From Methylococcus sp. EFPC2 (GTDB lineage Bacteria > Pseudomonadota > Gammaproteobacteria > Methylococcales > Methylococcaceae): a stretch of DNA of 64,000 nucleotides. The stretch is taken from contig NZ_CP070491.1 of assembly GCF_016925495.1 (NCBI RefSeq), positions 3,980,001 through 4,044,000 of the forward strand, in the 5' to 3' direction. Position 1 is the first letter of the stretch. Every line of letters starts with the position of its first letter. This document shows positions 1 through 9,073 of this stretch, in pieces. The notes beneath the pieces were generated by a model that saw nothing but the letters and a program-made list of their open reading frames with translations, searched no databases and was not told the DNA's origin. A program made the translations under genes and the position numbers.

Positions 1-1152
1 GGCACGCTGTTCAAGCACTTCGATTTCAAGATCATGCCGGACTTCGGCAAGAATGGCGGCACGCTGCTGCAGGACGCCTATCTGGACGCGCATTACTTCC
101 CCTACGCCAGCCTGAACATCGGCAAGCAGAAGACGCCTCTGAGTCTGGAGCGCTTGCAGGGCGACTCCGACGGCACCTTCCTGGAACGCGCCTATCCCAC
201 GCAACTGGCCAGCAACCGCGATGTCGGGGTGATGCTGCACGGTTCGTTCGCCAAACCGGGTTACGACGTCACTTACGGCGGCCCGGTCGATTTCAGGAAC
301 TTCATCAGCTACCAGCTCGGCGTGTTCAACGGCAGCGGCGACAACGGTGCGGCCTCCAATCTGAGCGATTCCAGCAAGCAGGACGACAAGGAGTTCGTCG
401 GCCGCATCTGGGCGCATCCCTTCCAGCATTCGGGCATAGAGGCCCTGGAGGGCTTGGGCGTGGGTGTGGCGGGGAGTTGGGAGCAACCGAACCATAAAGG
501 CACGTTGAACAATATATCGAGTGCCAACGGCGGTAATACCATAGTGAATTATGGTGCGCTCGGAGGGGCCACCGGAGCGAATACCAAGACTACTTCTCTG
601 GTGGCCGACGGCGATCACTACCGAATCTACCCTCAAGCCTACTGGTATAGCGGACCATTTGGCTTGATGGCGGAATACGCAATTTCATCCCAAGAGCTGT
701 TGGGAGGGAAATCAAACGGCTCCAATGGCGCGGCTGGCGACACTGCGCGCATACAGCAAGACAATCGTGCTTGGCAGGTGCTGTTTTCCTACGTGCTGAC
801 CGGCGAGGACAATACTTTCCAGGGTGTGAAGCCGCGCGAAGCCTTCGACCCGCTCAACGGCAAATGGGGCGCGCTGCAACTGGCTGCTCGCTGGACCGAA
901 CTGGAAATCGACAAAGACAGCTTCAAGACCCAAACGGTCAATGGACGGCCGTTCCAATTGCTTGATCCCAGTAGGTCGATCCGAAATGCAACGGCCTGGT
1001 CTTTGGGGGCGAACTGGTATCTGAATAAGTTCACCCTGATTCGCGCCGACTACGAGCAGACCTATTTCGATGGTGGAGCAGGTACTCTGGCGCACGTCAA
1101 AGACCGACCCAACGAAAAAGTCTTTTCCACCCGTTTCCAGTTGTCATTCTAA
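1..1152 (+). CDS. Phosphate-selective porin O/P family protein, 5' end outside window
   Basis: The reading frame is open from base 1, so the true start and signal peptide lie upstream. The 384 visible codons look like the C-terminal part of an OprO/OprP-type (Porin_O_P) outer-membrane barrel: alternating aromatic and polar strands, a segment with KQKTPLSLERL typical of the family, and a terminal strand ending in phenylalanine (RFQLSF), the usual signal for BAM insertion. It would let anions such as phosphate or sulfate cross the outer membrane. A sulfate-binding protein gene follows within about 90 bases, which suggests an anion-uptake role shared with that gene. The exact substrate cannot be read from the sequence. 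Confidence 0.85.
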   Translation, partial: GTLFKHFDFKIMPDFGKNGGTLLQDAYLDAHYFPYASLNIGKQKTPLSLERLQGDSDGTFLERAYPTQLASNRDVGVMLHGSFAKPGYDVTYGGPVDFRNFISYQLGVFNGSGDNGAASNLSDSSKQDDKEFVGRIWAHPFQHSGIEALEGLGVGVAGSWEQPNHKGTLNNISSANGGNTIVNYGALGGATGANTKTTSLVADGDHYRIYPQAYWYSGPFGLMAEYAISSQELLGGKSNGSNGAAGDTARIQQDNRAWQVLFSYVLTGEDNTFQGVKPREAFDPLNGKWGALQLAARWTELEIDKDSFKTQTVNGRPFQLLDPSRSIRNATAWSLGANWYLNKFTLIRADYEQTYFDGGAGTLAHVKDRPNEKVFSTRFQLSF

Positions 1153-1201
1153 GCGGATGTGGATGTCGTTCGTCCCCCAACCCTGCGGGAGGAAGCTTCG
1201 T

Positions 1202-1246
1202 ATGAGTTTTATCAAGTCATCTTTCCAACAAAGGAATATCGCGTGA
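1202..1246 (+). other. Possible 14-codon leader peptide coupled to the sulfate-binding protein gene
   Basis: A short ATG frame ([14 protein letters not shown]) follows a good ribosome-binding site (GGAGG at 1188-1192). Its TGA at 1244-1246 overlaps the GTG start of the next gene (1243-1245) as GTGA. This arrangement could couple translation of the periplasmic protein to the leader. The peptide may be chance, since it is short and resembles no protein I know. Confidence 0.35.
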
Positions 1247-2253
1247 AAACAAAAATCTTCAATAACGTGCTGGGCGCCGTACTTTCGGCTCTATTGTTCA
1301 ACGCGGCGTCCGTGCAGGCCGCCGACGTCAAGCTCTTGAACGTCTCCTATGATCCGACCCGCGAGTTCTACCAGGAATACAACGAACTCTTCGCCAAGCA
1401 CTGGAAGCAGAAGACCGGCAAGTCTTTGGAGGTGCAGCAGTCTCACGGTGGCAGCGGCAAGCAGGCGCGCGCCGTGGTCGATGGCCTGGACGCGGACGTG
1501 GTCACTCTGGCGCTTTCCTACGATGTCGATCAGCTGAGCAGCAAAGCCAAGCTGATCCCTGAAGACTGGCAGAAGCGCCTGCCGAACAACAGCGCGCCCT
1601 ACACCTCGACCATGGTGTTCCTGGTGCGCAAGGGCAACCCGCTCAAAATCAAGGATTGGGACGATCTGGTCAAGCCGGGTGTCTCAGTCGTCACGCCGAA
1701 TCCTAAGACTTCCGGCGGCGCGCGCTGGAACTATCTGGCCGCGTGGGGCTACGCGCTGAAGAAGCTCGGCAACGAAGCGGCAGCCAAGGATTTCGTCAAG
1801 AAGCTCTACAAGAACACCGCCGTTCTGGATACCGGGGCCCGCGGTTCCACCGTGTCGTTTGCCGAGCGCGAAATCGGCGACGTGCTGATCACCTGGGAAA
1901 ACGAAGCCTATCTGACGCTCAAGGAGTTCGGCGAAGACAAATATGAACTGGTCGCTCCTTCCCTCAGCATACTGGCCGAGCCGCCCGTCGCCTGGGTGGA
2001 CGACGTGGTACGCAAGCACGGTACCGAAGATGCCGCGAAGGAGTATCTGACCTATCTGTACAGCAAGGAAGGGCAGGAGCTGGCGGCCAAGCATCATTAC
2101 CGTCCGCGCGATCCCGAGGTGGCCGCCAAGCACGCCAAGGATTTCAAGCAATTGAATCTGTTCACCATTGACGAAGTTTTCGGCGGCTGGACCAAGGCGC
2201 AACAGGCCCATTTCGCCGATGGCGGCGTGTTCGACCAGATTTACGCACAGTAA
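1243..2253 (+). CDS. sbp: Sulfate ABC transporter periplasmic substrate-binding protein
   Basis: Encodes a 336-residue Sbp/CysP-type protein that binds sulfate or thiosulfate in the periplasm and hands it to an ABC permease; no permease gene is in the window. The GTG start at 1243 was chosen because AAGGAA lies 6 bases upstream and it gives a clean signal peptide ending VQA before [17 protein letters not shown], the typical mature N-terminus. Family signatures include [36 protein letters not shown] and [20 protein letters not shown]. The length matches E. coli Sbp. An ATG-like upstream extension (from 1159) has no signal-peptide logic and is rejected. A strong hairpin follows the gene. Confidence 0.93.
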   Translation: MKTKIFNNVLGAVLSALLFNAASVQAADVKLLNVSYDPTREFYQEYNELFAKHWKQKTGKSLEVQQSHGGSGKQARAVVDGLDADVVTLALSYDVDQLSSKAKLIPEDWQKRLPNNSAPYTSTMVFLVRKGNPLKIKDWDDLVKPGVSVVTPNPKTSGGARWNYLAAWGYALKKLGNEAAAKDFVKKLYKNTAVLDTGARGSTVSFAEREIGDVLITWENEAYLTLKEFGEDKYELVAPSLSILAEPPVAWVDDVVRKHGTEDAAKEYLTYLYSKEGQELAAKHHYRPRDPEVAAKHAKDFKQLNLFTIDEVFGGWTKAQQAHFADGGVFDQIYAQ

Positions 2254-2280
2254 GCGCATTCGAATAAGCCAAGCCAGTTC

Positions 2281-2313
2281 GGCGCCGGCAGGCCACTAGG
2301 GCTTGCCGGCGCC
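2281..2313 (+). terminator. Hairpin after the sulfate-binding protein gene
   Basis: A 13-bp stem with one mismatch (GGCGCCGGCAGGC pairing with GCTTGCCGGCGCC) around a 7-base loop lies 28 bases after the stop codon. It is followed only by AATTTCT rather than a full T run, so it may terminate or simply protect the 3' end. The remaining bases to 2554 show no gene; an imperfect AT-rich palindrome lies near 2480-2496. Confidence 0.5.
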
Positions 2314-2554
2314 AATTTCTGTAGATGACGTTCCGTTAAAGACCGCGCCGTGGCCAGGCGGTCTGCGTCAGCGTTCCCGCTCCCGCTATCTCGCTCAAGG
2401 AAATTCCGAGCGCTAGCGCTATTCCTGCTCCCAGTGCCGCGTTGGCTTATTCTTTTTGGTTATTCGCTTGTAAAAACGTATTCGTATACGGAATAAAAAT
2501 TGCCTCTTAAACTCTCTCCCCAAGGAACCTACTTGGAGATTGGAGGTAAAGAAG

Positions 2555-2734
2555 GTGTCATCTCCCACTGTGGCGAGCATATCCGAAACCGAAGCGCGCA
2601 TCGTCAGTCAGCTTCTAGATGCTTTGCGTAACCTGCGCTTTGGATCGATCGAATTAACCGTACATGACGGACGCGTGGTCCAGATTGAACGGCGTGAGAA
2701 AGTCCGCCTCGAACATAACGGCTCTTCCCGTTAG
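2555..2734 (+). CDS. YezD family small protein (DUF2292)
   Basis: A 59-residue protein with the DUF2292/YezD pattern: ISETEARIVSQLLDALRN, then RFGSIELTVHDGRVVQIER, then REKVRL. The family is a small soluble protein of unknown biochemistry, often found near sulfate assimilation genes, which agrees with the neighbouring sulfate-binding protein. The GTG at 2555 is preferred because GGAGG lies 8 bases upstream; the alternative TTG at 2540 overlaps that ribosome-binding site. A strong intrinsic terminator follows at 2791-2815, so this gene ends its transcript. The family assignment is firm, the role in sulfur metabolism is inferred from context. Confidence 0.85.
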   Translation: MSSPTVASISETEARIVSQLLDALRNLRFGSIELTVHDGRVVQIERREKVRLEHNGSSR

Positions 2735-2790
2735 GGCGCCTCTTTCATCTATCAGCGGTTCATACTTCTCTCCTGGGGCGTAGCCTTGTT

Positions 2791-2815
2791 GGCGGGCATT
2801 TAGCCCGCCTTTTTT
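2791..2815 (+). terminator. Rho-independent terminator after the YezD gene
   Basis: A perfect 7-bp stem GGCGGGC/GCCCGCC with loop ATTTA is followed directly by six T residues. Confidence 0.88.
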
Positions 2816-2918
2816 ATATGGGCGACGTGAGGGAATCCAGGCGCTTAAGTGCCGCACACATACATCGGGCACGGGTCTTCATCCCGGTTATTTAATTCAT
2901 CTGTCGAGGAGGTAAGCC

Positions 2919-3092
2919 ATGCACAACGTCATGCGATGTACCCATTCCAAACTATCATTTACCCGCTCACGCGGGCTATCCGGTGGGGTTCCCCGCTCTT
3001 TCCGGATAATGCGTAATCAGGGAGTAATTCAAGAGGACACTAGCTATGCCATTGCACGATCTGGTCGAATATTTCAATCAACGTATCAGTGA
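2919..3092 (+). CDS. Possible 57-residue leader ORF overlapping the EAL-like gene
   Basis: An ATG follows a very strong ribosome-binding site (GAGGAGGTAAG) and opens a 57-codon frame that runs 47 bases into the next gene. The peptide is rich in Arg and Ser and matches no family I know. Its mRNA would contain two hairpins: CCCGC/GCGGG near 2960-2975 and TATCCGG/CCGGATA with an inner GGGG/CCCC stem near 2979-3009. It may be a translated leader that controls the downstream gene, or the ribosome-binding site may belong to a regulatory RNA. The sequence from 2816 to 2918 shows nothing else. Confidence 0.35.
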   Translation: MHNVMRCTHSKLSFTRSRGLSGGVPRSFRIMRNQGVIQEDTSYAIARSGRIFQSTYQ

Positions 3093-3903
3093 TGAACAAG
3101 GATTAAAAATACCCCCACTCAGTGTGCGGGGCGGACAGATCGAAGGCCGCTTCGGCGATCTGCGTCTGGCCAGTGAATTTCATCCCATCCGCCGTGCAGA
3201 CGATCCCAGTCAAGTAATCGGTCACGACGCCACGCTTCAGGCATTCGAACCTGAATCCAGCCATAACCTGGCCGCCAAGGTCTTCCATGCCGCCGACGTC
3301 GGCAGCATCATCAACGTGGACCGCATGGTTCGCACCATCCACATGCTGAACTACCTGCCCGACGCTCATGAAAACGGCTATTTGTTTCTGCATGTGCATC
3401 CCCGCCACATCCTCGGAGTCAAACGGGACCACGGCGCTTATTTCGAGGAAGTAATATTCCGTTGCGGACTTTCCCCGCGCCGCGTGGTCATCAGCGTGCC
3501 CGTCACGCCGGTCTACGACCGCCAACTGATTCTGCTGCTCGAAGGCTTGAAGAACTATCAGGAACGCGGGTACGGAACGGCCATCAAGTTCGACGACAAG
3601 GCCAACGCGGCTTTTCTGGAACGTTACTGCATCGAGTTTCTCTATCGCATCACACCGGATTTCGTGCGCCTGGATCGCACCTTCTTCTCAACCTTGCGGC
3701 AGAACGAGGATGTCTCGGCGAGGCGCAAGACCAATTTGCTCTCGGTCATACACAGCCTGGATGCCCATTTCGTGGTGGAGGGTATAGATGATCAACGCGA
3801 CGTCGCACTCGCCAAGGCCCTGCGCGCCGATCTGGTCAAAGGCGCTTATTACGAACGGCAGGATGCGGTGGAGCCACCTTTACGCGCAGTTACCGGCGCC
3901 TAG
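3046..3903 (+). CDS. Degenerate EAL-domain protein, probably catalytically inactive
   Basis: A 285-residue soluble protein whose second half follows the EAL phosphodiesterase fold: FLHVHPRHIL, VVISVPVTP, an IKFDDK segment, DFVRLDRTFF and FVVEGIDDQRDVALAKALRADLVKG. The catalytic residues are replaced: the EAL triad position reads DAT, the Asn of the second strand is His, and the glutamate of the third strand is Ser. It should therefore not hydrolyse c-di-GMP and more likely binds a nucleotide or a protein partner. It follows the sulfate-binding protein and YezD genes on the same strand after a terminator and a structured leader. A role as a regulator linked to anion uptake is an inference from position only. 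Confidence 0.75.
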   Translation: MPLHDLVEYFNQRISDEQGLKIPPLSVRGGQIEGRFGDLRLASEFHPIRRADDPSQVIGHDATLQAFEPESSHNLAAKVFHAADVGSIINVDRMVRTIHMLNYLPDAHENGYLFLHVHPRHILGVKRDHGAYFEEVIFRCGLSPRRVVISVPVTPVYDRQLILLLEGLKNYQERGYGTAIKFDDKANAAFLERYCIEFLYRITPDFVRLDRTFFSTLRQNEDVSARRKTNLLSVIHSLDAHFVVEGIDDQRDVALAKALRADLVKGAYYERQDAVEPPLRAVTGA

Positions 3904-3945
3904 CGTGGCCTCATTGGGGCGGCATGCGGCCGCCCCCGTTCCGAC

Positions 3946-4608
3946 ATGATTCCATTGCCATTTCGCCATCCCTGGAACGTGACGCCCTCCGAGGCTGTCG
4001 CCATCCAGAAATCGCTGCGTGAGTACCTGGTGTTGACGGACGATTTTGGAGAGATCCGCTGCGTGGCCGGCGTGGATTGCGGCTTCGAAGATGGCGGCAC
4101 GACGACGCGCGCGGCGGTGGCGGTCCTGTCGTTTCCCGGTCTGCAGCCGGTAGATCAGGCTGTGGCGCGACTTCCCACGACCTTTCCCTACGTCCCTGGA
4201 TTGCTGTCATTCCGCGAGGTGCCGGCGATCCTGGCTGCACTGGAAGGCTTGAGGCAGGCCCCCGATCTGCTGCTGGTCGACGGCCAGGGCTATGCTCATC
4301 CGCGGCGCCTGGGTATCGCCTGTCATCTGGGTTTGCTGACCGGTCTGCCCGCCATCGGCGTAGGCAAGACCCGGCTGATCGGTAAGCACGACGAGCCGCC
4401 GACGGAACGGGGGAGTTGGGTGCCTTTGCTGGATAAGGGCGAGGTGGTGGGGGCCGTGCTGCGCAGCCGGGTCGGGGTGCAACCCTTGTATGTTTCCGCC
4501 GGACACCGCATCGGGCTGGCTACGGCGGTGGATTGGGTGATGCGCTGTACCACCCGTTATCGCCTGCCGGAAACCACCCGTGCGGCGCATGGGCTGGCTT
4601 CCGGTTAG
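3946..4608 (+). CDS. nfi: Endonuclease V (deoxyinosine 3' endonuclease)
   Basis: A 220-residue protein of the usual Nfi length. It nicks DNA one base 3' to deoxyinosine and so starts repair of deaminated adenine. Active-site segments are all visible: CVAGVDCGF (catalytic Asp), [12 protein letters not shown] (catalytic Glu with the wedge motif) and [16 protein letters not shown] (second Asp). [11 protein letters not shown] and VSAGHRIGL follow as in E. coli Nfi. The ATG is followed directly by a typical start of the family. It lies 42 bases after the EAL-like gene and could share its transcript, with no evident functional link. A hairpin follows the stop. Confidence 0.93.
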   Translation: MIPLPFRHPWNVTPSEAVAIQKSLREYLVLTDDFGEIRCVAGVDCGFEDGGTTTRAAVAVLSFPGLQPVDQAVARLPTTFPYVPGLLSFREVPAILAALEGLRQAPDLLLVDGQGYAHPRRLGIACHLGLLTGLPAIGVGKTRLIGKHDEPPTERGSWVPLLDKGEVVGAVLRSRVGVQPLYVSAGHRIGLATAVDWVMRCTTRYRLPETTRAAHGLASG

Positions 4609-4639
4609 GTCTTGGGGAATAGGTCGTTTAACCTATCGG

Positions 4640-4659
4640 GGACCCTGATGATAGGGTCC
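4640..4659 (+). terminator. Hairpin between nfi and the convergent small gene
   Basis: A perfect 7-bp stem GGACCCT/AGGGTCC with loop GATGAT, plus a second GC-rich hairpin ACGGGC/GCCCGT at about 4665-4679. Neither has a T run. They sit between two convergent genes, where a bidirectional stop would be expected. Confidence 0.4.
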
Positions 4660-4681
4660 ATGCTACGGGCGCGGCCCGTAC

Positions 4682-4903
4682 TTATTTGCGCAATTCCTGG
4701 TCGCGGTAGTGGACGTCGAGCCAGCAACGCGGCAAGTCCTCGCCGGATTGGAACTGCAGATCGGTCTTGAGGAACTTGTCGGCGTCCTGGACTTCCTCGC
4801 CATAATGAAAACGTCCTACCAGCGTCTTGTGGGTCGGATTGACCAGATCATTGAGGCTCAGCACTTCGACCAGATGGCCATCTTTTTTTTGTTTGAGAAA
4901 CAT
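4682..4903 (-). CDS. Small conserved protein of unknown function
   Basis: A 73-residue hydrophilic protein (MFLKQKKDGHLVEVLSLNDL... ending DVHYRDQELRK). A strong ribosome-binding site, AAGGAGG, lies 8 bases upstream of the ATG. It resembles small conserved proteins found in many gammaproteobacteria, but I cannot name a domain or function. No signal peptide or membrane segment is seen. It is separate from uvrD, which ends 141 bases upstream on the same strand; the gap holds no other gene. Confidence 0.75.
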   Translation of the reverse strand: MFLKQKKDGHLVEVLSLNDLVNPTHKTLVGRFHYGEEVQDADKFLKTDLQFQSGEDLPRCWLDVHYRDQELRK

Positions 4904-5045
4904 GGCTTTACCCTCCTTAAGTGATGGAAGCGAGTCGGCAGGCCCGCTCGTTTGCGGAGCGAACTCAGCACCAGTTTAGACCGGACAAGCAGGGATTGTA
5001 CGCCGTGTTTTGGTGTGGCAAAGCACTTTTCTCGGTCGATTTGTC

Positions 5046-7223
5046 CTAAACAGGCTGCAGATTGGCGTAAGCCAGCATCAGCCATTTCGCGCCTTCCTTG
5101 GCGAAATTCACCTGCACGCGGGCCTGGGCGCCTTCGCCTTCGGCTTGCAGGATGACGCCTTCGCCGAACTTGGCGTGCGTCACCCGCTGCCCTAGCTTGA
5201 AACCTCCCGCGTGGCCCGAACTGAGCGAGGCGGACTTCGTGACCGTAGCCGCCGTGACCGGCCGGCTGACCTGGGCGCGGGGGCGGATTTCCTGCAAGTG
5301 CTCGGCGGGTATTTCCCGCAGGAAGCGGGACGGCCGGGAATAGGTTTCCTTGCCGTACAGCCGGCGCGATTCGGCGTAGGTCATGACCAGTTGTTTGCGC
5401 GCGCGGGTGATGCCCACATAACAAAGCCTGCGTTCCTCCTCCAAGCGGCCGGGCTCTTCCATCGATTGCATACTGGGGAACAGGCCTTCTTCCAGGCCGA
5501 CCAGGTAGACCTGCTCGAATTCCAGTCCCTTGGCCGAATGCAGGGTCATGAGCTGCACGCAATCCTCGGAAGGATCGCCCTGCGCCTCGCCGGCTTCCAG
5601 GGCGGCGTGGGCGAGGAATTGATCGAGCTTGCTCAAGCCCTCGTCCTCGGGCTGGGATTCGTTTTCGAACTGGCGCGCGGCGGTGACCAGTTCCTCCAGG
5701 TTCTCCACCCGGGTCTCGGCCTGCTCGCTCTTGTCCTTGCGGTAGTGATCCAGCAGGCCGGATTTTTCGATGCCGTGCCGGGCCTGTTCGTGCAGCGGTA
5801 GGTCTCGGCTAGCGGCCGCCAGCTTCTCGATCAGTTCCAGGAAGGCGGCCAGCAGGCCGCGCGCGCGCGCCGGCAGTTCCTGGCTTGCGCTCAAGGCTTG
5901 CGCCGCCTGCCAGAGGGAAACCTGGTCGCGCCGGGCCCATTCCCGGACGGCATCCAGGGTGCGCGCACCGATGCCGCGGGTGGGCGTGTTGACCACCCGC
6001 TCGAAGGACGGATCGTCGTGCCGGTTGGAGATCAGGCGCAGATAGGCCAAAGCATCCTTGATCTCTTGACGTTCGAAGAATCGCAGGCCGCCGTAGATGC
6101 GGTAGGGGATGCCCATGGCGATCAGCTTTTCTTCGAACTGCCGCGACTGCGCGTTGGAGCGGTAGAGTATGGCCATCTCCGACCGCCTCCCGCCTTCCTG
6201 GGCGCTGCGCCGGATGCGGTCGACCACGAAATAAGCCTCGTCCTGTTCGTTGAATGCGGCGTACAGGCCGATAGGCTCGCCGGCGCCGACCTCGGTCCAC
6301 AGATTCTTGCCCAGACGCCCCTCGTTCTGCGCGATCAAGGCATTGGCGGCGTCGAGGATGTGGCCGGTCGAACGGTAGTTCTGTTCCAGGCGGATGAACT
6401 GGTGGTTGGGATAGTCGCGTTGGAACTGGTGGAGATTTTCGATCTTGGCCCCGCGCCAGCCGTAGATGGACTGGTCGTCGTCGCCGACTACGAACAGGTT
6501 GTCGTGATCCTGGGTGAGCAGGTTCAGCCAGGCATACTGGATGCTGTTGGTGTCCTGGAATTCGTCCACCAGCACGTGGCGGAAGCGCCGACGGTAATGC
6601 GCCAGGGGCTCGGGGTTGTCGCGCAGGAACTCGTGGGCGCGTAGCAGCAGCTCGGCGAAATCCACCAGGCCGGAGCGCTCGCACTGCTCCTCGTAGATGC
6701 GGTAGACGCGCTGCAACTGGCGCTCGAAGGGATCGTAGGCCTCGGGCAAATGGCGCGCGCGACGGCCTTCTTCCTTGTGTCCGTTGATGTACCAGCAGAT
6801 TTGGCGCGCCGGCCAGCGCGACTCGTCCAGTTCCAGACCGCGCAGGATGCGCTTGACCAAGCGGGTCTGATCGTCCGAGTCCAGGATCTGGAAGGTTTCG
6901 GGTAGGCCGCATTCCTTGGCATGGCGACGCAGCAGGCGGTGCGCCAGGCCGTGGAAGGTGCCCATCCACATCGGACCGGCGGAGAAGTTCAACAATTGTT
7001 CGATACGCCCGCGCATCTCGCGCGCGGCCTTGTTGGTGAAGGTGACGGCCAGGATGCTGTTGGGCGAGACTTGTTCCACCTGCATCAGCCAGGCGATGCG
7101 GTGCACCAGCACGCGGGTCTTGCCGCTGCCGGCGCCGGCCAGAACCAGGATGGAAGTAGGCGGGGCGGTGACCGCCTGCCGTTGGGCGGGATTGAGGGGA
7201 TCGATGAGCGCGGTGATATCCAT
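5046..7223 (-). CDS. uvrD: DNA helicase II, UvrD
   Basis: A 725-residue SF1A 3'-5' DNA helicase, close to the 720 residues of E. coli UvrD. It unwinds DNA in nucleotide-excision and mismatch repair. Motifs in order: Q motif (LNPAQRQAV), Walker A (LAGAGSGKTRVL), motif Ia (AVTFTNKAAREM), motif II (VDEFQDTN), motif III (VVGDDDQSIYGWRGA), motif IV (LEQNYRS), motif V (LMTLHSAKGLEFE) and motif VI (YVGITRARKQLV). The C-terminal end (VTHAKFGEGVILQAEGEG...) is the Tudor-like domain that contacts RNA polymerase. It is divergent from the small DUF2892 gene. UvrD is preferred over Rep because of the C-terminal tail. Confidence 0.95.
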   Translation of the reverse strand: MDITALIDPLNPAQRQAVTAPPTSILVLAGAGSGKTRVLVHRIAWLMQVEQVSPNSILAVTFTNKAAREMRGRIEQLLNFSAGPMWMGTFHGLAHRLLRRHAKECGLPETFQILDSDDQTRLVKRILRGLELDESRWPARQICWYINGHKEEGRRARHLPEAYDPFERQLQRVYRIYEEQCERSGLVDFAELLLRAHEFLRDNPEPLAHYRRRFRHVLVDEFQDTNSIQYAWLNLLTQDHDNLFVVGDDDQSIYGWRGAKIENLHQFQRDYPNHQFIRLEQNYRSTGHILDAANALIAQNEGRLGKNLWTEVGAGEPIGLYAAFNEQDEAYFVVDRIRRSAQEGGRRSEMAILYRSNAQSRQFEEKLIAMGIPYRIYGGLRFFERQEIKDALAYLRLISNRHDDPSFERVVNTPTRGIGARTLDAVREWARRDQVSLWQAAQALSASQELPARARGLLAAFLELIEKLAAASRDLPLHEQARHGIEKSGLLDHYRKDKSEQAETRVENLEELVTAARQFENESQPEDEGLSKLDQFLAHAALEAGEAQGDPSEDCVQLMTLHSAKGLEFEQVYLVGLEEGLFPSMQSMEEPGRLEEERRLCYVGITRARKQLVMTYAESRRLYGKETYSRPSRFLREIPAEHLQEIRPRAQVSRPVTAATVTKSASLSSGHAGGFKLGQRVTHAKFGEGVILQAEGEGAQARVQVNFAKEGAKWLMLAYANLQPV

Positions 7224-7305
7224 GCCGCCATTCTACCGGAATTCGGCTTGCGCATTTTTTTCACAGACCCCACAATCCGGCTGTTAATTTACCAGGAGCT
7301 TTGCC

Positions 7306-7569
7306 ATGAGTTTCGATTTCAAGAGAGCCTTGCAGAAGGAAATCAACGTCGGCCTGAAGGAGCAGAAAATCCGTTATGGCGTCGGCGCCGCTGCCGCCGT
7401 CGCATCGGTCTTCCTCGGCAACATTCCCCTCCTGCTGCTCGGGGCCATCCTGCTGTACACCGGCAAGAGCCGCTGGTGCCCGGTTTATTCTGGCCTGAGC
7501 AAGAGCACGGTGGACCCCAACGAGCCGGAGCCGACCTGCTGCGGCGGCCATCACGGCCACAGCCACTGA
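7306..7569 (+). CDS. DUF2892/YgaP-like small membrane protein with Cys-His tail
   Basis: An 87-residue protein. A basic N-terminus is followed by one or two hydrophobic segments (about residues 25-52), then the family motif GKSRWCPVYSGLSKST, as in the C-terminal membrane part of YgaP. The last ten residues are CCGGHHGHSH, an obvious metal-binding tail that ordinary DUF2892 proteins lack. It probably sits in the inner membrane with the tail in the cytoplasm. The ATG has AGGAG 7 bases upstream. A terminator-like hairpin follows, so it is likely monocistronic. The biochemical role is unknown; metal binding is inferred from composition. Confidence 0.75.
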   Translation: MSFDFKRALQKEINVGLKEQKIRYGVGAAAAVASVFLGNIPLLLLGAILLYTGKSRWCPVYSGLSKSTVDPNEPEPTCCGGHHGHSH

Positions 7570-7578
7570 GGCGCAAGC

Positions 7579-7608
7579 GGGGCGGCCACGAGCCGCCCCG
7601 ATCGTTTT
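7579..7608 (+). terminator. Terminator-like hairpin before aroA
   Basis: A perfect 8-bp GC stem (GGGGCGGC/GCCGCCCC) with a 5-base loop, followed by GATCGTTTT. It probably ends the DUF2892 transcript. Confidence 0.65.
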
Positions 7609-7656
7609 GGGCGGCTTCCAAGCTGTCCGCATTCCTGATCTCGCCAAACTCACCCG

Positions 7657-8937
7657 ATGGAAACTCTCACGCTCAATCCCGCCCACGGCGCCCGCGGCAC
7701 GGTCAAACTGCCCGGCTCCAAGAGCATCTCCAACCGTACCCTGTTGCTGGCCGCGCTCGCTCGGGGCACGACCGACATCAAGGAACTGCTCGCTTCGGAC
7801 GATACCGCCCGCATGCTGGAAGCCTTGCAGGCATTGGGCGTCGAACTCACGCAGACCGGCACAGATGACTGGCGCGTGGAGGGTGTGGATGGGCACTTCC
7901 CGGTCAAACAGGCCGATCTGTTCCTCGGCAATGCCGGCACCGCGTTCCGCCCCTTGACCGCTGCACTCGCCCTGTCCGGCGGGCATTACACGCTTTCCGG
8001 CGTCGCCCGCATGCACGAGCGCCCCATCGGCGATCTGGTCGATGCCTTGCGCCAAGCGGGTGCCGATGTCGGCTATTTGGGCAACGAGGGCTTTCCGCCG
8101 CTGGAGATACGGCCGGGGACGATAGCGGGTGACAAAGTTTCGGTGCGCGGCAACGTGTCCAGCCAGTTTTTGACCGCGCTGCTGATGGCTCTGCCCCTGA
8201 CCGGCCGGTCCATCACCATCGGTGTGGTCGGCGAGCTGATTTCCAAGCCCTACATCGAAATCACCCTCAAGCTGATGGCGCGCTTCGGCGTGGACGTGCG
8301 GCGCGACGGCTGGCAGGCATTCACGTTGCCGGCCGGAAGCTTCTATACCAGTCCGGGCACGCTTTACGTCGAGGGCGATGCCTCGTCCGCCTCCTATTTC
8401 CTGGCGGCCGGCGCGATCGGCAAGGGTCCGGTGCGCGTCGAGGGCGTCGGCCGCGACAGCATCCAGGGCGACGTGCGCTTCGCCGAAGCGTTGGCAGCCA
8501 TGGGTGCCAAGATCACCGTCGGCGAGAACTGGATAGAATCGAGCGCCGAAGGCCGCCTGCGCGCCCTGGACCTGGACTGCAACCACATCCCGGACGCCGC
8601 GATGACGCTGGCCGTCGCCGCGCTGTTCGCCGACGGCACCACCACGCTGCGCAACATCGCGAGCTGGCGCGTGAAGGAAACCGACCGCATCGCCGCGATG
8701 GCAACCGAATTGCGCAAGGTAGGCGCGGCGGTGGAGGAGGGCGCCGATTACATCCGCGTCACGCCGCCCGCCGCGCTCATCCCGGATGCGACCATAGACA
8801 CTTACGACGACCACCGCATGGCGATGTGCTTCTCCCTGGTCGCACTCGGTGGGGTGCCGGTAACCATCAACGACCCCGGGTGCGTGGCCAAGACCTTCCC
8901 CGATTACTTCGAGCGCTACGGCACGATCGTCGGCTGA
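7657..8937 (+). CDS. aroA: 3-phosphoshikimate 1-carboxyvinyltransferase (EPSP synthase)
   Basis: A 426-residue enzyme of the shikimate pathway. It joins phosphoenolpyruvate to shikimate 3-phosphate on the way to chorismate. Signatures: [19 protein letters not shown] near the N-terminus, [15 protein letters not shown] in the active site, [15 protein letters not shown], and [17 protein letters not shown] near the C-terminus. Length and motifs fit class I (E. coli-like) enzymes. The glycine and proline around the PEP pocket (GNAGTAFRP) are the standard ones; Phe replaces the more usual Met in this loop. It stands alone between a hairpin and the rnf promoter. No other shikimate gene is nearby. 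Confidence 0.96.
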   Translation: METLTLNPAHGARGTVKLPGSKSISNRTLLLAALARGTTDIKELLASDDTARMLEALQALGVELTQTGTDDWRVEGVDGHFPVKQADLFLGNAGTAFRPLTAALALSGGHYTLSGVARMHERPIGDLVDALRQAGADVGYLGNEGFPPLEIRPGTIAGDKVSVRGNVSSQFLTALLMALPLTGRSITIGVVGELISKPYIEITLKLMARFGVDVRRDGWQAFTLPAGSFYTSPGTLYVEGDASSASYFLAAGAIGKGPVRVEGVGRDSIQGDVRFAEALAAMGAKITVGENWIESSAEGRLRALDLDCNHIPDAAMTLAVAALFADGTTTLRNIASWRVKETDRIAAMATELRKVGAAVEEGADYIRVTPPAALIPDATIDTYDDHRMAMCFSLVALGGVPVTINDPGCVAKTFPDYFERYGTIVG

Positions 8938-9073
8938 GCCTTGCCCGGGCAGATCACCTGGCGGCGAAGGCAGCGTCGTGTTTTCCGAGCATCTTCGTTA
9001 CCGTCGGCAGCAGGGCCATCCCGCTAAGAGACACACTCTTTCCTGATGGTAAATAAGGAAATCAATAACTTAG

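Noticed and set aside
2816-3045. c-di-GMP riboswitch before the EAL-like gene
   Set aside because: The conserved GEMM sequence and tetraloop-receptor features were not found; only generic hairpins are present.
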